This document shows positions 18,821-26,582 of a DNA stretch of 64,000 nucleotides, one piece after another. The notes under the pieces were generated by a model. It did not search any database. It was given only the letters and a program-made list of their open reading frames with translations, and was not told the DNA's origin. Every line of letters starts with the position of its first letter. Within the stretch, counting starts at the first letter, position 1. The position numbers and the translations under genes were made by a program. Origin of the DNA: an uncultured beta proteobacterium (GTDB lineage: Bacteria > Pseudomonadota > Gammaproteobacteria > Burkholderiales > Burkholderiaceae_C); the NCBI GenBank assembly GCA_903853895.1, contig CAINUX010000197.1, positions 1 to 64,000 on the forward strand, in the 5' to 3' direction.

Positions 18821-18931
18821 CGAACGATGATTGCATGGTCATGCTACGAATTTGTGACAACTCGGCGTCAAAAGGCAAGAAGCCAACTGTGCGTGCAACG
18901 CCAACCCAGCAACGCCAAAGCAGTCTGAAAA

Positions 18932-19393
18932 CTACAGGACTTCGGGTGACTGGACCGTGACAACAACGGTCTGGGCACCCGCCTCCCGTTCGCGGGAGCG
19001 CAACCACCACAGCGACCCTTTTTTCACAGAGCACTCGCTGGCGTTCAAACCCAACAGATTCGCAATCGTCTGCCCCAGGGTGGGCTGGTGCCCAATCACC
19101 AGCACGCAACCTTTTCCGTGGGGCCACTGCACCAGTTCCAGCAGTTGCTCACTGGTACCCAATGGCCCAAGCATGGGACTGAACCGGAACTTGCGTTCCA
19201 ACGCCTGCGCCGTTTGCTCGGTGCGCCGGGAAGGACTCACCCAGATGCGCGCGCTGTCGGGCAGTTGCCGGTCCAGCCATGCAGCCATGCGTGCGGCCTG
19301 TTTCTCACCGCGTGGGGTGAGCACACGGGCCATGTCGTCACCACCAGGTGCGACTTCCACTGCTTCGGCATGTCGCCACAAAATCAGGTCCAT
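18932..19393 (-). CDS. sixA: phosphohistidine phosphatase SixA
   Basis: A 153-residue histidine phosphatase. The catalytic motif is in MDLILWRHAEAVE (RHA with His8), the Arg/Ser segment is SPSRRTEQTAQAL and the second histidine is in VLVIGHQPTLGQ. SixA dephosphorylates phosphohistidine on HPt domains or on the nitrogen phosphotransferase protein NPr. The gene starts nine bases after the ppk stop with a good ribosome site (GAGGGG), so it is cotranscribed with ppk, an arrangement common in proteobacteria. Confidence 0.92.
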   Translation of the reverse strand: MDLILWRHAEAVEVAPGGDDMARVLTPRGEKQAARMAAWLDRQLPDSARIWVSPSRRTEQTAQALERKFRFSPMLGPLGTSEQLLELVQWPHGKGCVLVIGHQPTLGQTIANLLGLNASECSVKKGSLWWLRSREREAGAQTVVVTVQSPEVL

Positions 19394-19402
19394 GATTGCC
19401 CC

Positions 19403-21502
19403 TCAATCCTGGTCTTTGCCGGTGTCGGCATAGCGCGCCATCAGCGCTGCCTGCGCACCATACACGGCGGTTTTTCCATCGCCCTGGTAGCGGGTATAAG
19501 TGCCATCCGGTCCCAGGTCCCATGCATCCACGCCATCGTGCAAGTAGGCCACCAGGCACTCGTCGACCAGGCGTTGGCGCTGCACCGGATCGGTGACGGG
19601 CCAAGCCAGCTCCACACGGCGCACCATGTTGCGGTTCATCCAGTCTGCGCTGGACAGATACAGGTCCTCCACCTCGCCTTCCCTGAAATAGAAAACGCGT
19701 GAATGCTCCAGGAAACGCCCGATGATGGAGCGCACCCGGATGTTGTCGGTGTGCCCAGCGACTTGCGCTGGCAGCATGCAGGCACCCCGCACGATCAGGT
19801 CAATCTTGACACCCTTACGCCCGGCCCGCATCAGGCTGTGGATCAATGCTTCGTCCGTCAACGAATTCATCTTGGCCACAATACGCGTGGAGCGACCACG
19901 GGCAGCGGCCATTCCCAAAGCGTCAATCTTGTCGATCAAATTGCGATGCAAGTGAAACGGTGCAAACCACAGTTTGCGCAGCGGCGGCAGCCGACTCTGG
20001 CTGGCCAGGTGCACAAACACCTGCTCCATGTCGGTCGTGAGCGCCGTGTCGGCGGTGATGTGGCTGACATCGGTGTACAGGCGCGCGGTTCGGGGGTTGT
20101 AATTTCCAGTCGACAAGTGGCCGTAGCGTTTGAGCGTCTTGCCCTCGCGCCGGGTAATCAGCATCATCTTGGCGTGGGTCTTCAGGCCGACCACGCCATA
20201 CAAGACCTGGGCGCCGATCGACTCCAGCATCTCCGCCCAATTGATGTTCGCCTCTTCGTCAAAGCGGGCCTTGAGCTCCACCACCACCGTCACCTCTTTG
20301 CCCTGGCGCACCGCCTCGCGCAACAGGTCCATCAGTTCGGAATTGGGGCCGGTGCGGTAAATGGTCTGCTTGATCGCCAGCACCTGGGGATCATTGACCG
20401 CTTCCCGCAGAAACTCCAGCACGCCGTCAAAGCTTTCGAACGGCTGGTGAATCAATATGTCGCCCTGTTTGAGCTGATCAAAGACCGATAGCACCGTATC
20501 CATCTGGGCCGGGAACGACGCTTTGTACGGTGCAAAGCACAAGTCCGGACGGTCCACCAGATCGATCAGCTGCGTCAGACGAACCAGGTTCACCGGACCA
20601 GGCACCCGATACAGTGCTTTGGGCGGCAAGTCAAACTGCTGCAGCAAAAAGTCAGACAGGTATTCTGAACATCCCGCTGACACTTCCAACCGCACGGCTT
20701 GCCCATAGTGGCGGTGCACCAAGCCTTGACGCAGCGCCGTTCGCAAATTCTTGACATCGTCTTCGTCGACCGCCAAATCAGAATGCCGAGTCACCCGGAA
20801 CTGCGAGAACTGTCCCACATGCCGTCCGGCAAACAGCTCCGACAAATGCGCGCGGATCACGCTGGACAATGACACCAGCAGGGTGCGCGTGCCGGACACT
20901 TTTGCGGGCATGCGGATCAGGCGTGGCAAGACCCGTGGCACCTTCACAATCGCAATTTCATTCTCGCGACCGAACGCATCGCGTCCACCCAGGCGCACAA
21001 TGAAATTCAACGACTTGTTGGCAACCTGGGGAAAGGGATGGGACGGATCCAACCCGACAGGAATCAGCAACGGCCGAACTTCGCGCTCGAAATACTGCTT
21101 GACCCACTGGCGCTGGGCCGGATTGCGGTCTCCATGGGAAATGATCTTGATGCCCAAGCCTTCAAAGGCCGGCATCAACTTCTCGTTGTACAGCGCGTAC
21201 TGGCGACCTACGATGTCATGCAGGGACGCGGCCAGGCGTTCGAAAGACCCGACCGAGAACACCCCTTTGCGATCATTGGCCTGGTTGGCGATGAGATGGG
21301 GCTCGGCCCGCACCTCGAAAAACTCATCCAGATTGGATGACACGATGCACAAATAGCGCAGTCGCTCCAGCAGCGGCACATCGTCTCGCACTGCCCAATC
21401 CAGCACGCGCTCGTTGAAAGCCAATATGCTGTGATCGCGATCCAGCAGGGCGGGGCCCAGTAAGGGCGCCTGCAATTTTGGACTGCGAAGAAATGACAAC
21501 AT
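19403..21502 (-). CDS. ppk1: polyphosphate kinase 1
   Basis: A 699-residue enzyme that makes polyphosphate from ATP. It shows the PPK1 N domain (LERLRYLCIVSSNLDEFFEV), the autophosphorylated histidine in GLKTHAKMML (His443), YGHLSTGNYNPRTARLYTD, and the second histidine in FLEHSRVFYF. I chose the ATG at 21502, with AAGG eight bases before it; the GTG five codons upstream has no ribosome site. The promoter region carries two Pho boxes (21519-21570), the distal one lying inside the end of the preceding gene. It leads into sixA. Confidence 0.96.
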   Translation of the reverse strand: MLSFLRSPKLQAPLLGPALLDRDHSILAFNERVLDWAVRDDVPLLERLRYLCIVSSNLDEFFEVRAEPHLIANQANDRKGVFSVGSFERLAASLHDIVGRQYALYNEKLMPAFEGLGIKIISHGDRNPAQRQWVKQYFEREVRPLLIPVGLDPSHPFPQVANKSLNFIVRLGGRDAFGRENEIAIVKVPRVLPRLIRMPAKVSGTRTLLVSLSSVIRAHLSELFAGRHVGQFSQFRVTRHSDLAVDEDDVKNLRTALRQGLVHRHYGQAVRLEVSAGCSEYLSDFLLQQFDLPPKALYRVPGPVNLVRLTQLIDLVDRPDLCFAPYKASFPAQMDTVLSVFDQLKQGDILIHQPFESFDGVLEFLREAVNDPQVLAIKQTIYRTGPNSELMDLLREAVRQGKEVTVVVELKARFDEEANINWAEMLESIGAQVLYGVVGLKTHAKMMLITRREGKTLKRYGHLSTGNYNPRTARLYTDVSHITADTALTTDMEQVFVHLASQSRLPPLRKLWFAPFHLHRNLIDKIDALGMAAARGRSTRIVAKMNSLTDEALIHSLMRAGRKGVKIDLIVRGACMLPAQVAGHTDNIRVRSIIGRFLEHSRVFYFREGEVEDLYLSSADWMNRNMVRRVELAWPVTDPVQRQRLVDECLVAYLHDGVDAWDLGPDGTYTRYQGDGKTAVYGAQAALMARYADTGKDQD

Positions 21503-21518
21503 AGATTCAGCCTTCACT

Positions 21519-21570
21519 ATGACACAACAGTGACGGATTGTTTACGTATTTGATGACAATTTTGTGACAA
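21519..21570 (-). promoter_or_regulatory. two Pho boxes in front of ppk
   Basis: On the minus strand the first box reads TTGTCAC-AAAA-TTGTCAT (21570-21553), a near-consensus site encoded within the last codons of the glycosyltransferase gene. The second reads CCGTCAC-TGTT-GTGTCAT (21536-21519) with the same 11-base half-site spacing. The ppk ATG is at 21502. The first box leaves room for a promoter; the second is so close that it may act in cooperative binding. Confidence 0.8.
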
Positions 21571-22624
21571 CTCCGTGAGCACCCGATCCGCAATCGAGCG
21601 CGGTCCCGTTTCGGGCGGGTACCAAGTGCCGCACAAACAGTTGTGATGCGTAGGCCCAGCTAAAGCTCTGCGCTCGTGCTCTGGCTTCGTGGCGGGGAAT
21701 GGACAGAGCCTGGTACCAAGCACTGTCAAGATCCTGATTCAGAGCGCCCCCAAGCGCATTGACACCCACCACTTCCAGAGGGCCTTCTACCGGATACGCC
21801 GCAACGGGCGTTCCGCTGGCCATGGCCTCCAGCATCACCAAACCAAAGGTCTCGGACTTGCTGGGCATGACAAACACATCTGCGGCCCCGTAGACCCGTG
21901 CCAACACGTCGCGCGGCAGGACACCCAACCAGCGAACATGCGGGAAGCGCTCACGCAAGTCGGCCTCCAGGGGTCCGACGCCGCAAACGACCTTGGTACC
22001 CGGCACGTCCATGCGCAAGAATGCCTCGATATTCTTTTCGTAGGACACCCTGCCCACAAAGAGTGAAACCGGCCGGGCCAAGCCACCCAGCGGCGCATAG
22101 ACCTGAGGCACCTCCTGGTAATTGAAGAGCCGCATATCCACACCGTGCGTCCAGCCGCGAAGATTGCGAAACCCACGGGACTCCAGCATCCGCAACACAC
22201 TGGGGGTTGGCACCAACACGCCCGAAGACGGCTTGTGAAAGTGCCGAAACAGCCCGTACCCCAACCATAGAGGTATGTGAAGCGCCGCCTTCAGGATTTC
22301 TGGAAACCGGGTGTGAAAGGCAGTGGTGAATGACAGGCCGCGCCGCAGGCAATATCGTCTGGCGGCCCAGCCCAGTGGACCTTCGGTGGCAAGGTGGATG
22401 GCGTCGGCGTTCACAGCATCGAGTCGACGGGCCAACGCTTTGGCGGGCCGCACTGCCAGGTCAATACCGGCATAGCCAGGGCAAGGCCGGGTTCCAAACA
22501 AACCGGGGTGGATGACCTCCACCTGGTGGCCCAGACTCTCCATCTCACGCACCAATTCCACCAAGGTGGTGACGACGCCATTGACCTGAGGCTGCCACGC
22601 GTCAGTAATCAGCGCAAGCTTCAT
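21542..22624 (-). CDS. agt: Agt-like lipid glycosyltransferase, GT4
   Basis: A 360-residue GT-B glycosyltransferase. The N-terminal domain begins MKLALITDAWQPQVNGVVTT, a hallmark of diacylglycerol glucosyltransferases; the C-terminal domain has LFVGRVSYEKNIEAFL and the donor-site motif SKSETFGLVMLEAMASGTPV. Its start overlaps the stop of the PlcP-like gene (ATGA). Family knowledge: Agt next to PlcP makes glycolipids from the diacylglycerol that PlcP releases, replacing phospholipids when phosphate is short. The exact sugar is unknown. The 3' end holds a Pho box for ppk. Confidence 0.8.
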   Translation of the reverse strand: MKLALITDAWQPQVNGVVTTLVELVREMESLGHQVEVIHPGLFGTRPCPGYAGIDLAVRPAKALARRLDAVNADAIHLATEGPLGWAARRYCLRRGLSFTTAFHTRFPEILKAALHIPLWLGYGLFRHFHKPSSGVLVPTPSVLRMLESRGFRNLRGWTHGVDMRLFNYQEVPQVYAPLGGLARPVSLFVGRVSYEKNIEAFLRMDVPGTKVVCGVGPLEADLRERFPHVRWLGVLPRDVLARVYGAADVFVMPSKSETFGLVMLEAMASGTPVAAYPVEGPLEVVGVNALGGALNQDLDSAWYQALSIPRHEARARAQSFSWAYASQLFVRHLVPARNGTALDCGSGAHGVVTKLSSNT

Positions 22625-23484
22625 GCCGCTACCTCCTGCTGGGCATGGACGAGCGTGCTGCTGGTCTGCTCTTCATTCCAATAGACCAACTCCAGACGAC
22701 CATCCAGGTGCTCCACCAAAGCGCTGCGGCTTTCGACCCAGTCACCATCGTTGCAATACAGGGTGCCATTGATGTCGCGCATTTCGGCACGGTGGATGTG
22801 ACCACACACCACACCATCATGGCCAAGCGAGCGTGCTGCCTGGGCAACCGCAACCTCAAAGTCCGTGACATAGTTGAGTGCGGTCTTGACTTTCTGTTTG
22901 AGATACGCCGACAGTGACCAATACGGCAGCCCCAAGCGCGCCCGCAAACCGTTGAGGTAACGATTGAGCTTGAGCGTGAACTCATAGAGGTTGTCGCCCA
23001 GGAACGCCAGCCACTTGGCACACTGGATCACTCCATCAAAGTAGTCACCGTGGGTGATCCACAGCTTGCGGCCATCGGCGGTTGTGTGGACCGCATCTTC
23101 GCGCACCTCGATACCACCAAATTCGTGGCCCAGGAAGCCGCGCGCAAACTCGTCATGATTTCCCGGAATGAATACAACTTTGCAGCCCTTACGGGCCCGG
23201 CGCAGCAGCTTTTGCACCACGTCGTTGTGCGATTGCGGCCAGAACCAGCGCCGGCGCAATTGCCACCCGTCGACAATGTCGCCCACCAGGTACAGGTAGT
23301 CGCTTCGGTTCGCCTTGAGAAAGCCCAATAGCGCCTGCGCCTGGCAACCGGCCGTTCCCAGGTGAACGTCGGACACGAAAATGGCGCGGTAGCGGTGCGC
23401 CGGATGGTGATCATCGTCATCCGTGGATGCGCTATCCAGCATGCCCCGCATCAACGGAGCAAAGGCGTCGGGACCGGCCCGCAT
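22621..23484 (-). CDS. plcP: PlcP-like phospholipase C (metallophosphoesterase)
   Basis: A 287-residue calcineurin-type phosphoesterase of the UDP-2,3-diacylglucosamine hydrolase superfamily. Metal-binding motifs are FVSDVHLG, LVGDIVDGW, FIPGNHDEFARG, THGDYFDG and CGHIH. The WPQSHNDVVQKLLRRA segment and the pairing with an Agt-like gene match PlcP, which cleaves phosphatidylcholine or phosphatidylethanolamine to diacylglycerol during phosphate starvation, rather than the lipid A enzyme LpxH. The start overlaps the olsB stop (TGATG) after a G-rich ribosome site; the frame is open further upstream but within olsB. Confidence 0.82.
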   Translation of the reverse strand: MRAGPDAFAPLMRGMLDSASTDDDDHHPAHRYRAIFVSDVHLGTAGCQAQALLGFLKANRSDYLYLVGDIVDGWQLRRRWFWPQSHNDVVQKLLRRARKGCKVVFIPGNHDEFARGFLGHEFGGIEVREDAVHTTADGRKLWITHGDYFDGVIQCAKWLAFLGDNLYEFTLKLNRYLNGLRARLGLPYWSLSAYLKQKVKTALNYVTDFEVAVAQAARSLGHDGVVCGHIHRAEMRDINGTLYCNDGDWVESRSALVEHLDGRLELVYWNEEQTSSTLVHAQQEVAA

Positions 23485-24296
23485 CAAGCCCCCAGGAAAT
23501 GTTTGCGATAACGCTGGGGCAGATCGGCAATGCGCATCAGCATCGGCAAATCGGCGGAGTTGAAATCCGGGTCCCACGCTGGTGGCCCCAACACTTTTGC
23601 GCCACACCGCAGGTAGCCCTTGATCAGCGCAGGGGGTTCCACATCCAACGAGGCATCCAGCTGCTCAATGGGCAGCGGCAGTCGCGGGCGGACCTGGTAT
23701 TCGATCGGGGCCAGATGGGTGGCTTGTACCTGGCGCCAGATGCTGGCCGCTACATCACCGCAAACCACGCCGTTGTGCAGCATGGGGACACTTGCGCAAC
23801 CAATCATGGTGTCCAGCTGGTTGCGCACCATGAACGCCCCCAGCGCAGCCCACAGCGCCATGATGACACCGCCATGGCGGTAGTCCTTGTGCACACAACT
23901 GCGGCCCAATTCGACCATACGGTCTCGCAGACTGCGTAAGCGGGTGAGGTCGAACTCGGTATCACTGTATGTGCTGCCGATTCGCTGCGCCTGCACAGGC
24001 GTCAATACACGGTACGTCCCGATGACTTGCCCAGTGTCTTCATCACATACCAGCAGGTGTTCGCAAAAGTTGTCGAACAGATCAATGTCATGCCCCGCCA
24101 ACGTGGTGCTCAATCGGGCTCCCATCTCATTGGCGAACACGTCGTAGCGCAGCCGCTGTGCGGCACGTACTTCATCCAGGTGTGTAGCCCATGAGACCTT
24201 GATGCCAAACCGTTCTTTGGGTGCCATCGGTATTCCAGCCGAACGTTCGGCTTCCGAATATCCCTGAGGTGTGACAGCGTGCATCTGTTCCTTCAT
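23484..24296 (-). CDS. olsB: OlsB-like ornithine-lipid acyltransferase
   Basis: A 270-residue GNAT-fold protein matching the L-ornithine N-alpha-acyltransferase family (Acetyltransf_5). Visible motifs are LRYDVFANEMGA, NFCEHLLVCDEDTG, VIGTYRVL, MVELGRSCVHKDYR and PPALIKGYLRCGAKV, and the end RYRKHF. OlsB makes lyso-ornithine lipid, the first step toward a phosphorus-free membrane lipid; a second acyltransferase (OlsA) is not in this window. The ATG at 24296 is six bases after GGAGG; two ATGs close together make this choice clear. It is coupled to plcP by a one-base overlap. Confidence 0.8.
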   Translation of the reverse strand: MKEQMHAVTPQGYSEAERSAGIPMAPKERFGIKVSWATHLDEVRAAQRLRYDVFANEMGARLSTTLAGHDIDLFDNFCEHLLVCDEDTGQVIGTYRVLTPVQAQRIGSTYSDTEFDLTRLRSLRDRMVELGRSCVHKDYRHGGVIMALWAALGAFMVRNQLDTMIGCASVPMLHNGVVCGDVAASIWRQVQATHLAPIEYQVRPRLPLPIEQLDASLDVEPPALIKGYLRCGAKVLGPPAWDPDFNSADLPMLMRIADLPQRYRKHFLGA

Positions 24297-24298
24297 GA

Positions 24299-24529
24299 TC
24301 ATCCTCCGTGTTGAATTGCCATGGACAAATCTCCGCGCCGCTCGGAAAGCGCGTCCAGCCACGGACGGGTACCTGCCTTGAAACGCAAGCCACCGGGACT
24401 GTTTGCCAGCGCAAGGGCTGTGCAGCGCAAGATGCGCAGACACTGTTGCTCAAATTCATGTGCCGGGCCACAGGCAGACATCCCAATGGACTTGCCCAAT
24501 TCAACCGCAGCGCTCAAACGTGTTCCCAT
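24299..24529 (-). CDS. small protein leading the olsB operon
   Basis: A 76-residue open frame directly ahead of olsB, its stop two bases before the olsB start and containing the olsB ribosome site. It starts at an ATG preceded by GGAG six bases away; an in-frame ATG four codons earlier is possible. The sequence (ending DLSMAIQHGG) has two cysteines and no clear domain. I do not recognise the family. The tight spacing suggests translational coupling to olsB, and a small partner or leader peptide is possible. Confidence 0.5.
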   Translation of the reverse strand: MGTRLSAAVELGKSIGMSACGPAHEFEQQCLRILRCTALALANSPGGLRFKAGTRPWLDALSERRGDLSMAIQHGG

Positions 24530-24559
24530 CTCGTTCTCCATCGTGCTTGTTATGGCGAG

Positions 24560-24615
24560 ATTCTGAAATGCGCAGATGACGCGTTCGCGTCATTTCAATG
24601 GCAGTTTTGTGTCAT
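24560..24615 (-). promoter_or_regulatory. candidate Pho-box array of the olsB operon
   Basis: On the minus strand four imperfect half-sites follow at 11-base steps: ATGACAC, CTGCCAT, ATGACGC and GCGTCAT (24615-24576). The last pair forms an 18-base inverted repeat (ATGACGCG-AA-CGCGTCAT). Exactly ten bases later is CAGAAT (24565-24560), in the -10 position. Individual half-sites match the consensus only partly, so this is a weak call. The region can be read in the other direction as well (GTGTCAT at 24609-24615). Confidence 0.4.
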
Positions 24616-24656
24616 GCGCTCCCCCCTATTCAATTGCGATCTTTTGGCTGCGCCTC

Positions 24657-24685
24657 TTGCAAAATACAGGGTTAACCCTTATCTT
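24657..24685 (+). promoter_or_regulatory. promoter with palindromic operator ahead of the 91-residue gene
   Basis: TTGCAA (24657-24662), a 17-base spacer and TATCTT (24680-24685) resemble a sigma-70 promoter. The spacer contains the perfect palindrome AGGGTTAACCCT (24668-24679), lying directly against the -10, where a repressor would block RNA polymerase. Confidence 0.5.
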
Positions 24686-24716
24686 GTACATTGACTCGTT
24701 TCATTAAGGAATTGCC

Positions 24717-24992
24717 ATGCGCAAACCCCTGACAGCTTCTACCAATAGACCTGAGGCGCATTCGTTCGAGTGCGAAGCGAAGGTCTGCCCTGAAATGAAC
24801 CAATGTGTATTTGCCGCAACGGGCGTTACCATGGACGTCTTGGGCCTGCCTTTTGACATCGCACGAGCCCAGTACGCACGTGCGGTGCAGCTTGGCTTGA
24901 TTGAGCGTTCCATGCTCGCATCCCGAGATTTTTCACGCGTTCTGGGGTCGTTGGAGAAGTTAACGCTCGGGCCTTGGGCACGGCACGTATAG
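24717..24992 (+). CDS. hypothetical small cysteine-containing protein
   Basis: A 91-residue protein that I do not recognise. It starts with ATG after AAGGAATTGCC, a good ribosome site, behind a recognisable promoter. The N-terminal half has three cysteines (FECEAKVCPEMNQC), and the C-terminal half is predicted to be helical. No signal peptide or membrane segment is visible. It is divergent from the olsB operon and is followed by a terminator, so it is a one-gene unit. The intervening region holds the candidate Pho-box array, so low-phosphate control is possible. Confidence 0.6.
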   Translation: MRKPLTASTNRPEAHSFECEAKVCPEMNQCVFAATGVTMDVLGLPFDIARAQYARAVQLGLIERSMLASRDFSRVLGSLEKLTLGPWARHV

Positions 24993-24994
24993 CG

Positions 24995-25019
24995 AAACAA
25001 ACCCAAAATAGGTTTGTTT
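24995..25019 (+). terminator. terminator of the 91-residue gene
   Basis: A perfect nine-base inverted repeat (AAACAAACC / GGTTTGTTT) with a seven-base loop starts two bases after the stop codon. The stem is A/T-rich, so termination may be modest. Confidence 0.65.
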
Positions 25020-25055
25020 AAGCAGATTTGAACAAATTCCTTGCAAAAAAGGCCG

Positions 25056-25098
25056 CTAGCCCTCTGAATATAAGACTCATTAGCTATCAATAGTATAG
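25056..25098 (+). repeat. 43-bp dispersed repeat, copy B
   Basis: Same 43-base pattern as copy A (CTAGCCCTC-N18-GCTATCA-N5-ATAG). Here the end forms GCTAT-CAATAGT-ATAGC and runs on into TAGCTAGCTAG. Located in the gap between the 91-residue gene and the M14 peptidase. Confidence 0.7.
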
Positions 25099-25514
25099 CT
25101 AGCTAGCTGCCTGGCCCCACAGTAGCTACAGTCAGGTCCGCCAGCGCGCCGTTCGCAGCCGCGAACGCTGAAGTGCCAACAGTTCTACTACACCCCATAC
25201 AACGCTTCGCAATAGGTAGAGACGCGTCATGGCATCAGCCCTCGGACTGCACACGGCACGCAACGCTGGCGGTACCCGGCAACGCCCGCACACGGGCGGT
25301 GGACAGACCAAGTCTGACCCAGCCGTCGTCAAACAGCGCATCCAGTTTCTTCTGTAAACCCAGGAATTTCCAGATCATGGCCCACTCCAATCGATTCGAT
25401 GAATGAGTGGAAAGGTTATCGCGCCAGTGTGACGGTTTCGAGTCAATCACATTGACACTTTTGTTGCCATCGGGTGAAAAATCGGATCTTGCAGGCTATG
25501 CTCTCCACAGCGCT
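25099..25514. other. gene-poor gap before the M14 peptidase
   Basis: Apart from a possible short minus-strand gene at 25235-25378, I see no convincing coding region here. A TTGACA hexamer at about 25452 precedes the peptidase gene and could be a -35 element, but no matching -10 is clear. Short inverted repeats near 25141-25165 (GCCGTTCGC/GCGAACG) have no T tract. Confidence 0.5.
25235..25378 (-). CDS. possible 47-residue protein
   Basis: A short open frame beginning MIWKFLGLQKKLDALFDDGW. It has GGAG six bases before the ATG and a protein-like amphipathic start, unlike the arginine-rich shadow frames around it. No family is recognised and the C-terminal part (ARVRALPGTASVACRV) is unremarkable. 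It could be a chance frame. Confidence 0.3.
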   Translation of the reverse strand: MIWKFLGLQKKLDALFDDGWVRLGLSTARVRALPGTASVACRVQSEG

Positions 25515-26564
25515 ATGCCGCCAACCTCAACCGAGACAGACCCCATCGTGCAATCCAATTACTTACCGGAACTCCAGTCGTTGGAGAGAACTCTGGAACT
25601 CGGAGCGCGGCATCTCCAGACCAAAGTGCTGCATCAGGTATCAATGCCCTCGGGTTCGGCACTTCCCATCTATTCCATTGCCCTAGGCAACCCCAGCCCG
25701 GATGTGCCCGCCATCGGATTCTTTGGTGGTGTCCACGGACTTGAGCGCATTGGTGCCGAAGTGGTGATTGCCTTCTTGCACAACCTGGTCATGCGCCTGC
25801 AGTGGGACACTACCTTGCACCGGCAACTGGAATCGGTTCGGCTCCTGTTCATGCCCATCGTCAACCCTGGTGGCATGCTGATGGGCACACGTGCCAACCT
25901 CAGGGGCGTGGACTTGATGCGCAACGCGCCAGTGGAGGCCGTCGACAAAGTACCCCTTCTGGTGGGTGGCCAACGTATCAGCTCTGGGCTTCCCTGGTAC
26001 CGCGGCAAACTGGGCGATGCCATGGAAATCGAGAGTGAATTGCTGTGTGCCGAGGTTCGTACAGAACTACTGAGCCGCACCTTCAGCATGGCGCTGGATT
26101 GCCACTCGGGTTTCGGTGCCAGTGACCGCATCTGGTTTCCCTATGCCCACACCCGCAAGCCCATCGCCCACCTGGCCGAAATGCAGGCGCTCAAGGATGT
26201 GTTTCTGCAGACCTACAACCACCACGCGTATGTGTTTGAACCGCAGAGCCTGCAGTATCTGACCCATGGGGACCTTTGGGACCATTTGTATCTGGAATCT
26301 TGCAAGAACGAGGGTCGCGTCTTTCTGCCCTTGACGCTGGAAATGGGTTCTTGGCTGTGGATCCGCAAGAACCCGCGACAGATGTTTTCACTCAAGGGGA
26401 TCTTCAACCCGCTGATTGAGCACCGCCAGCATCGGGTGCTGCGCCGGCATTTGTCTTTGCTGGATTTTTTATCCCGGGCTGCCTGCAGCCATAGCCGGTG
26501 GACGCCTTCGCCTGATGCACGGGCCACGGTGCATGCCGAGGCACTCCAGCAGTGGTACAGCTAA
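25515..26564 (+). CDS. M14-family zinc carboxypeptidase-like protein
   Basis: A 349-residue protein of the M14 peptidase/succinylglutamate desuccinylase fold. The zinc ligands are visible in GGVHGLERIGAE (HxxE) and MALDCHSGFG, and the catalytic glutamate in LTLEMGSW. An internal NPGGM segment fits the substrate-binding region. There is no signal peptide with this start, so it is probably cytoplasmic. The frame is open from a GTG at 25407, but the ATG at 25515 looks better supported; no strong ribosome site is visible at either. Specificity is unknown. It converges on the GNAT gene 18 bases downstream. Confidence 0.75.
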   Translation: MPPTSTETDPIVQSNYLPELQSLERTLELGARHLQTKVLHQVSMPSGSALPIYSIALGNPSPDVPAIGFFGGVHGLERIGAEVVIAFLHNLVMRLQWDTTLHRQLESVRLLFMPIVNPGGMLMGTRANLRGVDLMRNAPVEAVDKVPLLVGGQRISSGLPWYRGKLGDAMEIESELLCAEVRTELLSRTFSMALDCHSGFGASDRIWFPYAHTRKPIAHLAEMQALKDVFLQTYNHHAYVFEPQSLQYLTHGDLWDHLYLESCKNEGRVFLPLTLEMGSWLWIRKNPRQMFSLKGIFNPLIEHRQHRVLRRHLSLLDFLSRAACSHSRWTPSPDARATVHAEALQQWYS

Positions 26565-26582
26565 GCAACGACGATCGACACC

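Noticed and set aside
18831-18870. TTGTCAC on the minus strand upstream of the pyruvate-kinase-like gene as a Pho box
   Set aside because: Only one good half-site is present; the position 11 bases downstream (TCGTAGC) does not match.
22621-23484. Calling the metallophosphoesterase LpxH
   Set aside because: Motifs are shared, but its operon with olsB- and agt-like genes and the WPQSHNDVVQKLL segment fit PlcP better, and the lpx genes cluster elsewhere.
22621-23607. Longer start for the PlcP-like protein (41 extra residues)
   Set aside because: The extension lies wholly within olsB and has no protein-like character; the ATG overlapping the olsB stop has a ribosome site.
25099-25234. ORFs on both strands in the repeat-containing gap
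   Set aside because: Arginine/proline-rich short frames without ribosome sites.
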